A DNA stretch of 23,391 nt from DAIDAN01 sp049303335 (GCA_049303335.1 JBAQNA010000029.1:1-23391); one strand, 5' to 3'. Positions 13,617 through 20,634 are shown, counted from the stretch's first letter. Made by a program: numbers and translations. The notes: generated by a model from the letters alone, not told the origin.

Positions 13617-14177
13617 TCATATTAATTTTACTCCATTCTTTAGTATTTCGTTCACAATCGGGTCTTTCTTATTTTTGTAGAAATCAGAACCGAAATAATG
13701 CAACTCTATGGTTTTTCCGTATTTTCTCTCTATTTTTTGAATAAATTTTGAGATTTCTTTCTTATGTTCGTTTATTGAATCGGATATTACCGTCAAATCA
13801 ATATCAGAAGTTTCCTTAAAGATGAGCTTCGCATACGAGCCGAACAAGTAGACTTCCAGCTTAAACCTGCTTAAAAACAAAATAATTTCGGTTATTGAAA
13901 AATACACATTAAGAGGAATATCCTTCAAATCCCTGTACTGCTGCAATAGCATTTCTGAAACTTGTTTTGCATACCTGTTTTCCAGATTAAAGACAAAATA
14001 CCTGTCTTCTTTTTTTATTATCCCTGAATTCAGAAGGGTTTGCAACGATTTGTCCAAAATAACATTATTCATTCTTGTTCTTTCTTTCAACTCTTTTCTC
14101 TGAAATCTTGAGCCTCTTGACAATGACATTACAGCCAATATTTTGAACGCATTGCTGTCAAATATTTGCGCTATCAT
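13617..14177 (-). CDS. Winged-helix MNT nucleotidyltransferase (module 2 antitoxin-like)
   Basis: The product is 186 residues. Residues about 5-75 look like a winged helix-turn-helix (RFQRKELKERTRM recognition region, then a wing DRYFVFNLENRY). The nucleotidyltransferase core follows, with FGSYAK (G113-S114) and DID at 125-127. The combination of DNA-binding and nucleotidyltransferase domains suggests it can bind its own operator as well as modify or bind its HEPN partner. The gene overlaps the upstream HEPN gene by four bases (14174-14177), a translationally coupled pair. AT-rich composition suggests horizontal origin. HEPN-MNT pairs act as toxin-antitoxin modules in archaea and bacteria. 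Confidence 0.82.
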   Translation of the reverse strand: MIAQIFDSNAFKILAVMSLSRGSRFQRKELKERTRMNNVILDKSLQTLLNSGIIKKEDRYFVFNLENRYAKQVSEMLLQQYRDLKDIPLNVYFSITEIILFLSRFKLEVYLFGSYAKLIFKETSDIDLTVISDSINEHKKEISKFIQKIERKYGKTIELHYFGSDFYKNKKDPIVNEILKNGVKLI

Positions 14178-14656
14178 TTTAGCAACTCTTTTATCTTTTT
14201 TAAGAACGGCAGGACAACATCTTTATGAAACTCGGAAGCGCTTTTCCTGTATTCATCTTCCATGAATTTTGTTCCCGTGTAATATTGGACTTTTACCCTT
14301 TCCTTTTTTGCTTCCTTCAAATCATTCGCAAGGCTCAAAAATTCCTGATAGCCTTTTTCAATCAACTCTATGATTTCCCTGTTCCTTATCAATTCGTTTA
14401 GAACTTTTATCGCGGTTGCATGAATTTCCAGCAAAATCTTTATCCTGAATTTTTTCGCGAGAAAAAGTTTCGTTATGTCGTGCATCGCGTAATAACCTGA
14501 TATAATGCTCCATCTCGGAAAGGTTTCAATATTGCTTTTGCTGTGCTCCAAATCGTCCTTGTATGAGTTTTCAAAGAAATTCAGGTATCTTTCAAGCTCA
14601 AGCTCGCTTATCTTCTCTATCTTTCCCTCTTCCATAAGAGTTTCCAGCTTTACCAT
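14174..14656 (-). CDS. HEPN-domain protein (module 2 toxin-like)
   Basis: The product is 160 residues. A four-helix HEPN layout is visible, with SGYYAMHDITKLFLAKKF matching the second-helix pattern of archaeal HEPN proteins and a late helix ERVKVQYYTGTKF where the R-x4-6-H motif usually lies. Here R is followed by aromatic residues rather than a clear His, so ribonuclease activity is uncertain. A C-terminal helix ends in lysines. A TATA-like GTATATC on the minus strand (complement of about 14677-14683) lies about 28 bases before the ATG, with AAGGTAG nearer the start. It is intact, in contrast to the HEPN gene of module 1. Confidence 0.72.
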   Translation of the reverse strand: MVKLETLMEEGKIEKISELELERYLNFFENSYKDDLEHSKSNIETFPRWSIISGYYAMHDITKLFLAKKFRIKILLEIHATAIKVLNELIRNREIIELIEKGYQEFLSLANDLKEAKKERVKVQYYTGTKFMEDEYRKSASEFHKDVVLPFLKKIKELLK

Positions 14657-14706
14657 AATTCTACCTTTTATGCGTTGATATACTGCTTGAGTACATCTTA
14701 TTACTA

Positions 14707-14767
14707 TACCAATTAAACGGTATTATATATGAACTTACTTATATACTTTACCAATAAATAGGTATTT
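14707..14767. promoter_or_regulatory. Pair of operator-like direct repeats upstream of module 2
   Basis: TACCAATTAAACGGTATTA (14707-14725) and TACCAATAAATAGGTATTT (14749-14767) match at 15 of 19 positions and are 42 bp apart, four helical turns. Each carries the half-site pair TACC-N8-GGTA. They lie between the divergent HEPN gene and the zinc-protein gene. The helix-turn-helix MNT protein of module 2 is the obvious candidate binder. Confidence 0.55.
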
Positions 14768-14789
14768 AAAATACCAGAATTTAATTTGT

Positions 14790-14802
14790 TCGCCTTTTGC
14801 CG
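14790..14802. repeat. Short direct repeat, copy 2 (TCGCCTTTTGCCG)
   Basis: The 13-base core is identical to copy 1 and lies between the operator region and the promoter of the zinc-protein gene. Confidence 0.4.
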
Positions 14803-14818
14803 GCTGCTCCTGATAAGC

Positions 14819-14825
14819 TTAAATA
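14819..14825 (+). promoter_or_regulatory. TATA-type promoter of the zinc-protein gene
   Basis: TTAAATA begins 30 bases before the ATG at 14849, giving a leaderless transcript. Confidence 0.5.
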
Positions 14826-14848
14826 CTTTACAGTGGTAAATAGATGGT

Positions 14849-15121
14849 ATGGGATACTGTTTTAGATGCGGAAGACTGGCAGAAGATAAAATAATAGGAT
14901 ATAATACACAAACTGGTGAACTAATTCGCATAGCTTCTCCTTGTGGTGATTGTTCAGAAAAAATTTCTAAATCTGTTGCAGCTTTTAACAGAAAGGGTTA
15001 TGAACGTGGATTAAAAGAAATAAGAGATATGCGCAGCGCAGATATGATAGACACTGGAACTGCAGAATTTATGAAAAAAAGATTAAAAGAAAGACATGAT
15101 ATTAAAGAATATTGGGAGTAG
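14849..15121 (+). CDS. Small putative zinc-binding protein (two CxxC pairs)
   Basis: The product is 90 residues. C4-x2-C7 and C32-x2-C35 form a four-cysteine zinc-ribbon-like arrangement separated by 24 residues; the rest is a basic, helical tail (about 40-90). No family was recognised. It could bind nucleic acid or a partner protein. It is a single-gene unit bounded by two copies of the TCGCCTTYTGCCG repeat and has its own leaderless promoter. Codon use is AT-rich. Confidence 0.65.
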   Translation: MGYCFRCGRLAEDKIIGYNTQTGELIRIASPCGDCSEKISKSVAAFNRKGYERGLKEIRDMRSADMIDTGTAEFMKKRLKERHDIKEYWE

Positions 15122-15123
15122 TT

Positions 15124-15142
15124 TCGCCTTCTGCCGAACCCC
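15124..15142. repeat. Short direct repeat, copy 3 (TCGCCTTCTGCCG)
   Basis: It begins three bases after the zinc-protein stop codon. It continues with AACCCC, matching AAACCCC of copy 1 apart from one missing A. Confidence 0.45.
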
Positions 15143-15146
15143 AATG

Positions 15147-15160
15147 CAAAGCTTTATATA
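15147..15160 (+). promoter_or_regulatory. TATA-like sequence in the spacer before the unknown/GT operon
   Basis: GCAAAGCTTTATAT equals the promoter sequence of HEPN/MNT module 1 (about 12578-12591). No convincing gene starts at the leaderless distance, so it would drive a long leader through the palindromic repeat at 15221-15288, or it is left over from a lost gene. Confidence 0.35.
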
Positions 15161-15220
15161 CTACTTATGAGTAATATAGATATAGAAAGTTTTTACTGAT
15201 AAATAACTAACAAATGATAA

Positions 15221-15288
15221 GTGCATAAAAACGCTTTGCGTTTTTGGCATGCCGAAAAGCAGAAATAATTTCAAGCTTTTCGTGCACA
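15221..15288. repeat. Two-arm palindromic repeat
   Basis: The outer ends are GTGCA (15221) / TGCAC (about 15282-15286). Arm 1 is AAAAACGC-TTT-GCGTTTTT, the core GGCATGCC. Arm 2 is a longer interrupted stem, AAAAGC...GAAAT-A-ATTTC...GCTTTT. Core and arrangement match the 5885 copy. It lies 46 bases before the next gene. Confidence 0.75.
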
Positions 15289-15333
15289 TTTAAAGATTGC
15301 GTGCGTATAAAATAATGTAAAAAATAATGGTGA

Positions 15334-16077
15334 ATGAATATGGGCGGTGAAAAAGGAATACCTATAGCTGTGGCAGAACGAAGAGCAAAGGTAGATGATT
15401 TTGGTAAGACAGTGGTATATGATACAATAGAAAATATTGTCAATCTTTATAAAACAATTATAGGAGAACATGGGGGCTCTCAGGAAGAATCTACATCAAT
15501 ATCAGATATTCTGAAAATAGATGGTAATGCGCTTGAAGGTTCGCCTCAGACAAATGATGCTTTCCCTTTTACTATTGCGGGATTTATACCTGTACCCATA
15601 TCTCAACAAATATCTGTAACAAACCTGTCTCATCTTGCTTATTTTCCTGTTAAATCTGCAGAAACACTTTATCACGGATATAAAAAAGGCTATAGAGGAA
15701 AAATACATGAAGCTGATAATTTCATTAAAGAACTGTTCGATAAAAGGACGCTGACAGCTGAAGAAATGAAAAAAGAGCTCAAAGAAGTTATACCGCCCTA
15801 TACGTCTTATGCTGTCCCTTCTTATCATGCCTATTTTGGAGGTAGACCTACCGCGCCAAGACATATTGTTCCATATATGCAAGCATATCTCGGCGGGATA
15901 ACAGGTCAACATGGACCTTATGTTGGAACGAATGAGGACGAATCTGAAGTATACAATCCTTCTGATTTCGTAAAAAACCCTTATCTTGCCAGAACTCTTT
16001 CGAAAGAATCAAGCATTATTGTAAATCCAATACCGAACCTCGAAGAAATAAGAAATTATTTTGAGAGAGGCGGTTAG
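15334..16077 (+). CDS. Hypothetical protein translationally coupled to a glycosyltransferase
   Basis: The product is 247 residues (245 if ATG 15340 is used). No family was recognised. There is no signal peptide or clear membrane helix. The middle is rich in Pro, Tyr, Gly and His (about 150-205: IPPYTSYAVPSYHAYFGG, TGQHGPY). The tail ends in a short acidic helix. A TATA-like GTATAAAAT near 15305 gives leaderless spacing for ATG 15334, whereas GGTGA (15329-15333) is spaced for ATG 15340. Only two bases separate it from the glycosyltransferase gene, so the two proteins probably work in one pathway, for example glycan assembly or protein glycosylation (inference). AT-rich composition. Confidence 0.65.
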   Translation: MNMGGEKGIPIAVAERRAKVDDFGKTVVYDTIENIVNLYKTIIGEHGGSQEESTSISDILKIDGNALEGSPQTNDAFPFTIAGFIPVPISQQISVTNLSHLAYFPVKSAETLYHGYKKGYRGKIHEADNFIKELFDKRTLTAEEMKKELKEVIPPYTSYAVPSYHAYFGGRPTAPRHIVPYMQAYLGGITGQHGPYVGTNEDESEVYNPSDFVKNPYLARTLSKESSIIVNPIPNLEEIRNYFERGG

Positions 16078-16079
16078 AC

Positions 16080-17192
16080 ATGTATATTCTTATGGAAAGG
16101 TTTGGCATAGGAATAAACAGCGGCTCTGATTCTGTGCCTTTGGAATTGACAACTTATTTCAGAAAAAAGAATCACAAAATAACATTGTTGGAAGGTTTGA
16201 ATTTTTGGACAGACAACGCGAACGATCATGATTATAGGGTTTCAGACAGCAATTATGAATTGACCAGAAAATCTACAGATGAAATACTTGGTTATGTTTT
16301 AAAAGAGAATTATGATGTAATACACAGTCATACTCGCAGCAGAAAGCTTACAGAATTAAACAAAAAGAAAAAGGAAAGCGGTGTTCCGTTAATTCATACA
16401 GTACACGGAAGGGACGAATTAACTCATGACATTGCATTAGAACATATGAAGCATGCGGACTTGATTACGACACCTTCTAGATATGTAATGGATGAGATTC
16501 GTGATTCTTTTCCCGAAAAGAATACAATAGCTGTGCCAAATTCAACCCATTTTACTGATTATAAGAAAGACCAGAAAGTCCGTGAAATGACTGAGGATTT
16601 TAAAAGAAAACTAAAAACCAACGCAGATGAAAAGATTATTCTTTGTGTTGGAAGATTACAAGAAGATAAGGGTATTTATGAGACAGGTGAAGCTGTAACT
16701 GAACTTATAAAAGAAGGATATAATATTAAATTGGTTCATGCAGGTCCAGCTTTTGATGTAAAAGAAAGAGAAATATTGGAAAATAAATTCAAAAATCATC
16801 CAAGTAAATTAGAGATTTTGGGTTTTCAACCAAGCGATGTATTGCCTTCCCTCTATAAAGCAGCTGATATTTTTGTTCTCCCATCAGACATGAGATTTGA
16901 AAATATGCCTGTCGTAGGTTTGGAAACTTTGGCTATGGAAACGCCTCTTATAGTTTCAGATATAGGCGGTCCGAAAGAGGCTTTTGTTGATCCCGGTTTT
17001 GCTATAGGAGTAAGGCCGAGAGACAAAAACTCGATAAAAGAAGGTATAAGATATGTATTTGACAACTATAATCACGAAAAGAAAAGGGCAGAAGTAGCCA
17101 GCCAAGTTATAGAAAGATATTATCACACCGATAAAATTTCTGATGTGTGGCTGAACATATACAGAAAACTCAGCAACAAAAATGGCAAGTGA
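16080..17192 (+). CDS. GT4-family (GT-B fold) glycosyltransferase
   Basis: The product is 370 residues. The N-terminal acceptor-binding half has SGSDSVPLELTTYFRKKNHKI and DVIHSHTRS. The C-terminal donor domain begins at about residue 187 with CVGRLQEDKGIYE and includes YKAADIFVLPS and the E-x7-E pattern around ENMPVVGLE, then SDIGGPKE, all classic for GT4 retaining transferases that use nucleotide sugars. The substrate cannot be predicted. It is a soluble or peripheral membrane protein with no transmembrane helix. It directly follows the unknown gene at 15334 with GAGGCGG as ribosome-binding site. Codon use is strongly AT-rich, consistent with acquisition in the accessory region. Confidence 0.92.
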   Translation: MYILMERFGIGINSGSDSVPLELTTYFRKKNHKITLLEGLNFWTDNANDHDYRVSDSNYELTRKSTDEILGYVLKENYDVIHSHTRSRKLTELNKKKKESGVPLIHTVHGRDELTHDIALEHMKHADLITTPSRYVMDEIRDSFPEKNTIAVPNSTHFTDYKKDQKVREMTEDFKRKLKTNADEKIILCVGRLQEDKGIYETGEAVTELIKEGYNIKLVHAGPAFDVKEREILENKFKNHPSKLEILGFQPSDVLPSLYKAADIFVLPSDMRFENMPVVGLETLAMETPLIVSDIGGPKEAFVDPGFAIGVRPRDKNSIKEGIRYVFDNYNHEKKRAEVASQVIERYYHTDKISDVWLNIYRKLSNKNGK

Positions 17193-17205
17193 TTTTCCCA
17201 TCATT

Positions 17206-17242
17206 TTTATATATCTGCTTTCCCAACAGATTTCTGGTAAAT
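17206..17242 (+). promoter_or_regulatory. Promoter and short leader of the 17243 membrane gene
   Basis: TTTATATAT begins 37 bases before the ATG, longer than the 28-31 of leaderless genes, followed by TTCTGGTAAAT directly at the ATG. The same TATA distance and leader occur at 18491 and 20140. Confidence 0.55.
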
Positions 17243-17857
17243 ATGGCTGTCCAGATTAACCTTTTCCAGATAATTTTCGAGGAGTTTCTGAAGATAAGCC
17301 CTAATTTGATAAGCAATTATTCTACGATACATGACCAGCTTCTCTACCTTGTCTTGATTCCCCATGTAATCTTGTTTCTTTTCCTGTCAGCGTTTGGATT
17401 AGGATTAATGGGAAGAGTTTTTGGCAAGCCTCATCACGGGTTTCAACTGCTTGTAATAATAATATCGTATATTTACATTGTCTGGAGCGGATGGTATGGA
17501 AACTTTATAGTGCCATTTACAATAACATGGTTCCTCATAGCATTAGGCATAGGACTATTTTTGTTTTTCATAAATGCGGTTTTCAGTTTAAAACAGTTAT
17601 ATGGCATCCCAAAGCTTTTCGGAGAGGTTGGAAAAGGGCTTGGCGGCGCTGGCGCAAAAGGGGAAGCAATAGACAGGTTAAGAAAACAAAGAATAATAGT
17701 GGAAAAACAAATTGATAAATATGATAAATTAATAGACGAAATGAGAACAGGAAAACTTACGGGAGATATAGGAAAAGTGACGGGAGAACAGGACAAGTGG
17801 GTAGAAAAGCTACACCAAATAGATGAAAAGATAGAAGAACTTGAAAAAAGCTGGTAG
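17243..17857 (+). CDS. Multi-pass membrane protein with cytoplasmic coiled-coil tail
   Basis: The product is 204 residues. Three hydrophobic segments are visible (about 34-57, 66-82, 88-116), then a glycine-rich hinge (VGKGLGGAGAKG) and a charged coiled-coil C-terminus (about 140-204). No family was recognised. ATG 17243 is preferred to the upstream-open frame because of the promoter and leader described at 17206-17242. Sharing that leader with the 20140-type genes suggests membership of the same regulon and perhaps the same membrane assembly. Confidence 0.7.
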   Translation: MAVQINLFQIIFEEFLKISPNLISNYSTIHDQLLYLVLIPHVILFLFLSAFGLGLMGRVFGKPHHGFQLLVIIISYIYIVWSGWYGNFIVPFTITWFLIALGIGLFLFFINAVFSLKQLYGIPKLFGEVGKGLGGAGAKGEAIDRLRKQRIIVEKQIDKYDKLIDEMRTGKLTGDIGKVTGEQDKWVEKLHQIDEKIEELEKSW

Positions 17858-17884
17858 ATGGGAAAAAATAAGAAATTATTTAAC

Positions 17885-17912
17885 AAAGGATTATTATAAC
17901 ATTAAATCCTTT
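17885..17912 (+). terminator. Hairpin with trailing T residues
   Basis: AAAGGATT (17885-17892) pairs with AATCCTTT (17905-17912), followed by another T, 28 bases after the membrane gene. Its AT-rich loop may double as the TATA region of the next gene. Confidence 0.35.
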
Positions 17913-17930
17913 TCGGTAGTAGTATATGGT

Positions 17931-18428
17931 ATGAGCAAAGAAGAATGGATTGAAAAAACTATAGAAAAATTAGACGGTTTAGAAGCTGAGGAATTGGAGA
18001 ATCTGAAAGAAAATATAGAATCTAAATTAAAAGACAAGAAAAAGGATATTCCAAAGCCTACTCCACCACACTTCAGAGAAGATTTTCTATACTGTAATAA
18101 TTGTGATTTCAAATATATTATTATAGAAGGACATTATGAAAGTCATGTTCTACCTAAAACAGTAAGAGATACTTTAATAGCAGTTGTTAAGGGTAAGAAA
18201 GAATTGGAAGAAATTAAAGAATTTTTTTATTTGGAACAATATGACCCTTCTACAAAATTAGACAAAGTTTATGAGAAAGTATTAGCTTTTTCCCAAAAAC
18301 ATGAAAATCATGATATAGAATATCATACACGTATAGTTACAAGATATTCAAGAAGTCCGTCCGAAGTTATCGAACAAATTCTTACCAAAAAAGGATGGAC
18401 TGGAAAAAGAAACGGCGTGAACCTTTAG
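17931..18428 (+). CDS. Hypothetical protein with possible CxxC-HxxxH zinc site
   Basis: The product is 165 residues. A charged N-terminal helix (1-40) is followed by YCNNCDF (C55, C58) and GHYESH (H68, H72), a C-x2-C-x9-H-x3-H spacing compatible with a zinc finger. The rest is acidic and helical with a basic C-terminus. No family was recognised. ATG 17931 is used; the open frame continues back to 17841, but that overlaps the previous gene and lacks support. It is AT-rich like the rest of the accessory region. Confidence 0.6.
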   Translation: MSKEEWIEKTIEKLDGLEAEELENLKENIESKLKDKKKDIPKPTPPHFREDFLYCNNCDFKYIIIEGHYESHVLPKTVRDTLIAVVKGKKELEEIKEFFYLEQYDPSTKLDKVYEKVLAFSQKHENHDIEYHTRIVTRYSRSPSEVIEQILTKKGWTGKRNGVNL

Positions 18429-18446
18429 CTTTTATCACACGCTTTC

Positions 18447-18490
18447 TCAAACCTTTATATTTTAACTTTACAAACTATTTTTTGGTAATT
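18447..18490 (+). promoter_or_regulatory. Orphan promoter identical to that of the 20140 gene
   Basis: TCAAACCTTTATATTTTAA (18447-18465) recurs exactly at 20097-20115. It is followed by TTTTTTGGTAATT directly at the ATG of the truncated gene. Confidence 0.65.
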
Positions 18491-18559
18491 ATGCCACTAA
18501 TCCTTTCCAACCTCGACGCGAGCTTCGTGATACTCTTTTCTTTTTTCCGCAGGGAATGA
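18491..18559 (+). pseudogene. Truncated paralogue of the 20140 membrane protein
   Basis: ATG 18491 encodes 22 residues before TGA. The first 19 (MPLILSNLDASFVILFSFF) match the start of the 20140 product (MALIFPSIDANFIIPFLFV) at 9 positions, with most others similar, and both promoters are the same. The frame ends where the first membrane helix should continue, and the DUF234 ATPase promoter begins only about 12 bases later. The simplest reading is that insertion or deletion removed the rest of the gene. A real 22-residue membrane peptide is less likely but possible. Confidence 0.6.
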
Positions 18560-18570
18560 GCCAAACAAAC

Positions 18571-18578
18571 CTTTAAAT
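18571..18578 (+). promoter_or_regulatory. TATA-type promoter of the DUF234 ATPase gene
   Basis: CTTTAAAT begins about 31 bases before the ATG at 18603, with an A/C-rich BRE-like CAAAC before it. Confidence 0.55.
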
Positions 18579-18602
18579 AGTAGAATTCTAATTAGTATAA
18601 TT

Positions 18603-19964
18603 ATGGTTATACAGAAGTTCAGAGACAGGAAAAGAGAGCTTTCGGAGCTGGAAGAAGTCCTAAACAGCGGCAAATTTGAGCTAACGATAATCTACGGCAG
18701 AAGAAGGATTGGAAAGACGGAATTGATTCTGAAAGCAACCGAAAAGAGAAAGAGAATCTATTATCTGGCTGTCGGGGAGAAGAATCTGGAGAGGTTCTAT
18801 TCCGTCTGCGCTGCGCATTATCCGGAAGCCTCAAAATTAAAAATGGACTGGGAAGTGTTGTTTGATTTTTTGAAAGACAACGCCGAAGCCGTGATTATTG
18901 ACGAATTCCAGAACCTTATCAGCGAGAATGAGAACATTCTGAACATTTTCCAGTCAATAGTTGACATAACCCTGAAAGGCTCGAAACTAAAGATGTTTCT
19001 GCTCGGCTCTTCCGTTTCCATGATAACCTCAAAGGTTCTTGATTACAAAAGCCCGCTTTACGGGAGAAGGACGGGCTCCATAGAACTGAAGGCAGTTTCT
19101 TTCCCGGAGCTTAAGGAATTTTTCCCAGACAGGGAAATAAGCGAGCTTGTTGAAATATACGCGTTTGCGGACGGCATACCTTATTATCTGACAATGATAG
19201 AAAAGGAGTTTTGGGCATTCCTTCAGGAAGAGCTGAAAAAAGAAAGGAGTTTTTTAAGCGATGAAATAGATTTTCTGATGAGATACGAGTTTGAAGATGC
19301 AGGCACATACAAGCTGATATTGGAGGCAATATCGAACGGAAAGACAAAGATGAACGAGATCAAGGATTTCCTGAAGGCGAAAAGGACCGACATAGGCCCT
19401 TATTTGAGGAATCTTATTGAAGTCGGAATGGTTAGCAGGGTTGTGCCTATAACCGAAAACATAAAATCAAGAATGGGAAGATATTATCTTGCGGATAACT
19501 TTCTAAAATTCTGGTTCAGATACATTTATCCGAATTTGAGCTCCATAGAAGAAGGAATATTTGACGCAAGAGTCATAAAAAAAGATTACAACGGTTATTT
19601 GGGATATATTTTTGAAGATGTAAGCAGGCAGATTCTCATAAGAAAAAAGGAAGATATTTTTGATTTTACAAAAATCGGAAAATGGTGGTTTAAGGAAAAT
19701 GAGATTGATATAGTTGCGCTGAATGAAATTAAGAAAGAAATTCTGTTCTGCGAGTGCAAATGGCAGGATAATGTTGACGCAAAAAAAATTTTGGCGGAAT
19801 TGAAAGAGAAGACAAAATATGTGGAATGGAATAATGGAAGCAGAAAGGAATATTTTGCCATATTCGCGAAAAGTTTCAAGGAAAAGATAAAGGAGTCGAA
19901 TCTGTTTTTGTTTGACTTGAAAGATGTACAAAAAGCTTTGCTTTTTGACATGCCGAAAACTTGA
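18603..19964 (+). CDS. Archaeal AAA-type ATPase with C-terminal DUF234 (restriction-nuclease-like) domain
   Basis: The product is 453 residues. Walker A is GRRRIGKT (32-39) and Walker B AVIIDEF around 95-101; SPLYGRRTGSIEL follows, with the archaeal-ATPase family feature LPEL-like FPELKEFFP. A winged helix lies at about 240-300. The C-terminal DUF234 region has FWFRYIYPN and then EID (about 366-368) and ECKW (about 383-386), resembling the acidic-Lys core of PD-(D/E)xK nucleases. These ATPases are abundant in archaea, often lineage-expanded and mobile; their biochemical role is poorly known. The last roughly 12 codons come from a palindromic repeat, so the native C-terminus may have been replaced. 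It interrupts the membrane-protein array. Confidence 0.92.
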   Translation: MVIQKFRDRKRELSELEEVLNSGKFELTIIYGRRRIGKTELILKATEKRKRIYYLAVGEKNLERFYSVCAAHYPEASKLKMDWEVLFDFLKDNAEAVIIDEFQNLISENENILNIFQSIVDITLKGSKLKMFLLGSSVSMITSKVLDYKSPLYGRRTGSIELKAVSFPELKEFFPDREISELVEIYAFADGIPYYLTMIEKEFWAFLQEELKKERSFLSDEIDFLMRYEFEDAGTYKLILEAISNGKTKMNEIKDFLKAKRTDIGPYLRNLIEVGMVSRVVPITENIKSRMGRYYLADNFLKFWFRYIYPNLSSIEEGIFDARVIKKDYNGYLGYIFEDVSRQILIRKKEDIFDFTKIGKWWFKENEIDIVALNEIKKEILFCECKWQDNVDAKKILAELKEKTKYVEWNNGSRKEYFAIFAKSFKEKIKESNLFLFDLKDVQKALLFDMPKT

Positions 19965-19979
19965 AAAGCTTTCGTGCAT
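19925..19979. repeat. Two-arm palindromic repeat overlapping the end of the ATPase gene
   Basis: Arm 1 is AAAAAGC-TTT-GCTTTTT. The core ACATGCCG resembles GGCATGCC. Arm 2 is GAAAACTT-GAA-AAGCTTTC with one mismatch. The outer ends TGTACA / CGTGCA are partly matched. The stop codon of the ATPase gene lies inside arm 2. Confidence 0.65.
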
Positions 19980-20096
19980 ATGGAACGTTAAAGATATTCC
20001 CGCTTTTTCTGCGGCATATGCACTCCGGCAACAGGAACACATAACCTATTTTTCATTCCACCAGCAGGAATGCCTATAACTTCGCGTGCAGTTTTT

Positions 20097-20139
20097 TCAA
20101 ACCTTTATATTTTAATCCGCGCAAGTAATTCTGATAAAT
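20097..20139 (+). promoter_or_regulatory. Promoter and leader of the first intact array gene
   Basis: TCAAACCTTTATATTTTAA is identical to 18447-18465. The TATA box (20104) is 36 bases before the ATG, and the leader ends TTCTGATAAAT. Confidence 0.65.
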
Positions 20140-20625
20140 ATGGCTTTAATCTTTCCATCGATAGATGCGAACTTCATAATACCGTTCCTCTTCGTGCTGG
20201 CTGTCGTGTTTGGCGTGCTGCGCATATCAAAGGCTTTCAAGGGCAACGCCGCAGTGGAAGTGATAATTTCGCTTGTGATCGCGTTCTTCTCCGCGACTTA
20301 TTCGCCGTTCACCTCGATGCTTTTCAACATCCTGCCTTCGATAACAATGTTCTTCATAGCTATGTTTTTCATAGTTTTCGTGCTTGAGATAGTCGGTGTG
20401 CGCGGAAACAGGGGAGGAAATTATGTAACCAACCTGATAATCTACGGAATCCTGATTCTCGTGCTTTTCACGATAGTAGCAAGCCATTCCGAGTTGATAC
20501 CAAACCTTGGAATAATAAGCCCTGACGACTTGGTTCTCGGGGTTGGACTGATTTTTGTGATATCGATTTTTTGGGCGGCGTTTAAAATTGGAGCGGGAGA
20601 GAGCGCTGGTGGAAAAGGAAAATAA
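20140..20625 (+). CDS. Multi-pass membrane protein, array member 1
   Basis: The product is 161 residues with about five hydrophobic segments (12-28, 42-62, 66-86, 98-116, 128-150) and a Gly/Lys tail. It is a divergent relative of the products at 21309, 21920 and 22477: the first helix ends VVFGVLR where they have [AL][IL]VYG[LV]L, the second holds ISLVIAFF, and the third ends VFVLEIVGVR where they have IFLE-x-[AT]G. Function is unknown. Small multi-pass proteins in arrays next to pilus genes occur in DPANN archaea to my knowledge, but no role is established. Codon use is GC-rich. Confidence 0.72.
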   Translation: MALIFPSIDANFIIPFLFVLAVVFGVLRISKAFKGNAAVEVIISLVIAFFSATYSPFTSMLFNILPSITMFFIAMFFIVFVLEIVGVRGNRGGNYVTNLIIYGILILVLFTIVASHSELIPNLGIISPDDLVLGVGLIFVISIFWAAFKIGAGESAGGKGK

Positions 20626-20634
20626 TCCAAAACC

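Noticed and set aside
15167..15199. Ten-codon frame starting at ATG 15167 after the TATA-like box at 15153
   Set aside because: It is only 14 bases from the TATA box, too close for archaeal initiation, and too short to support.
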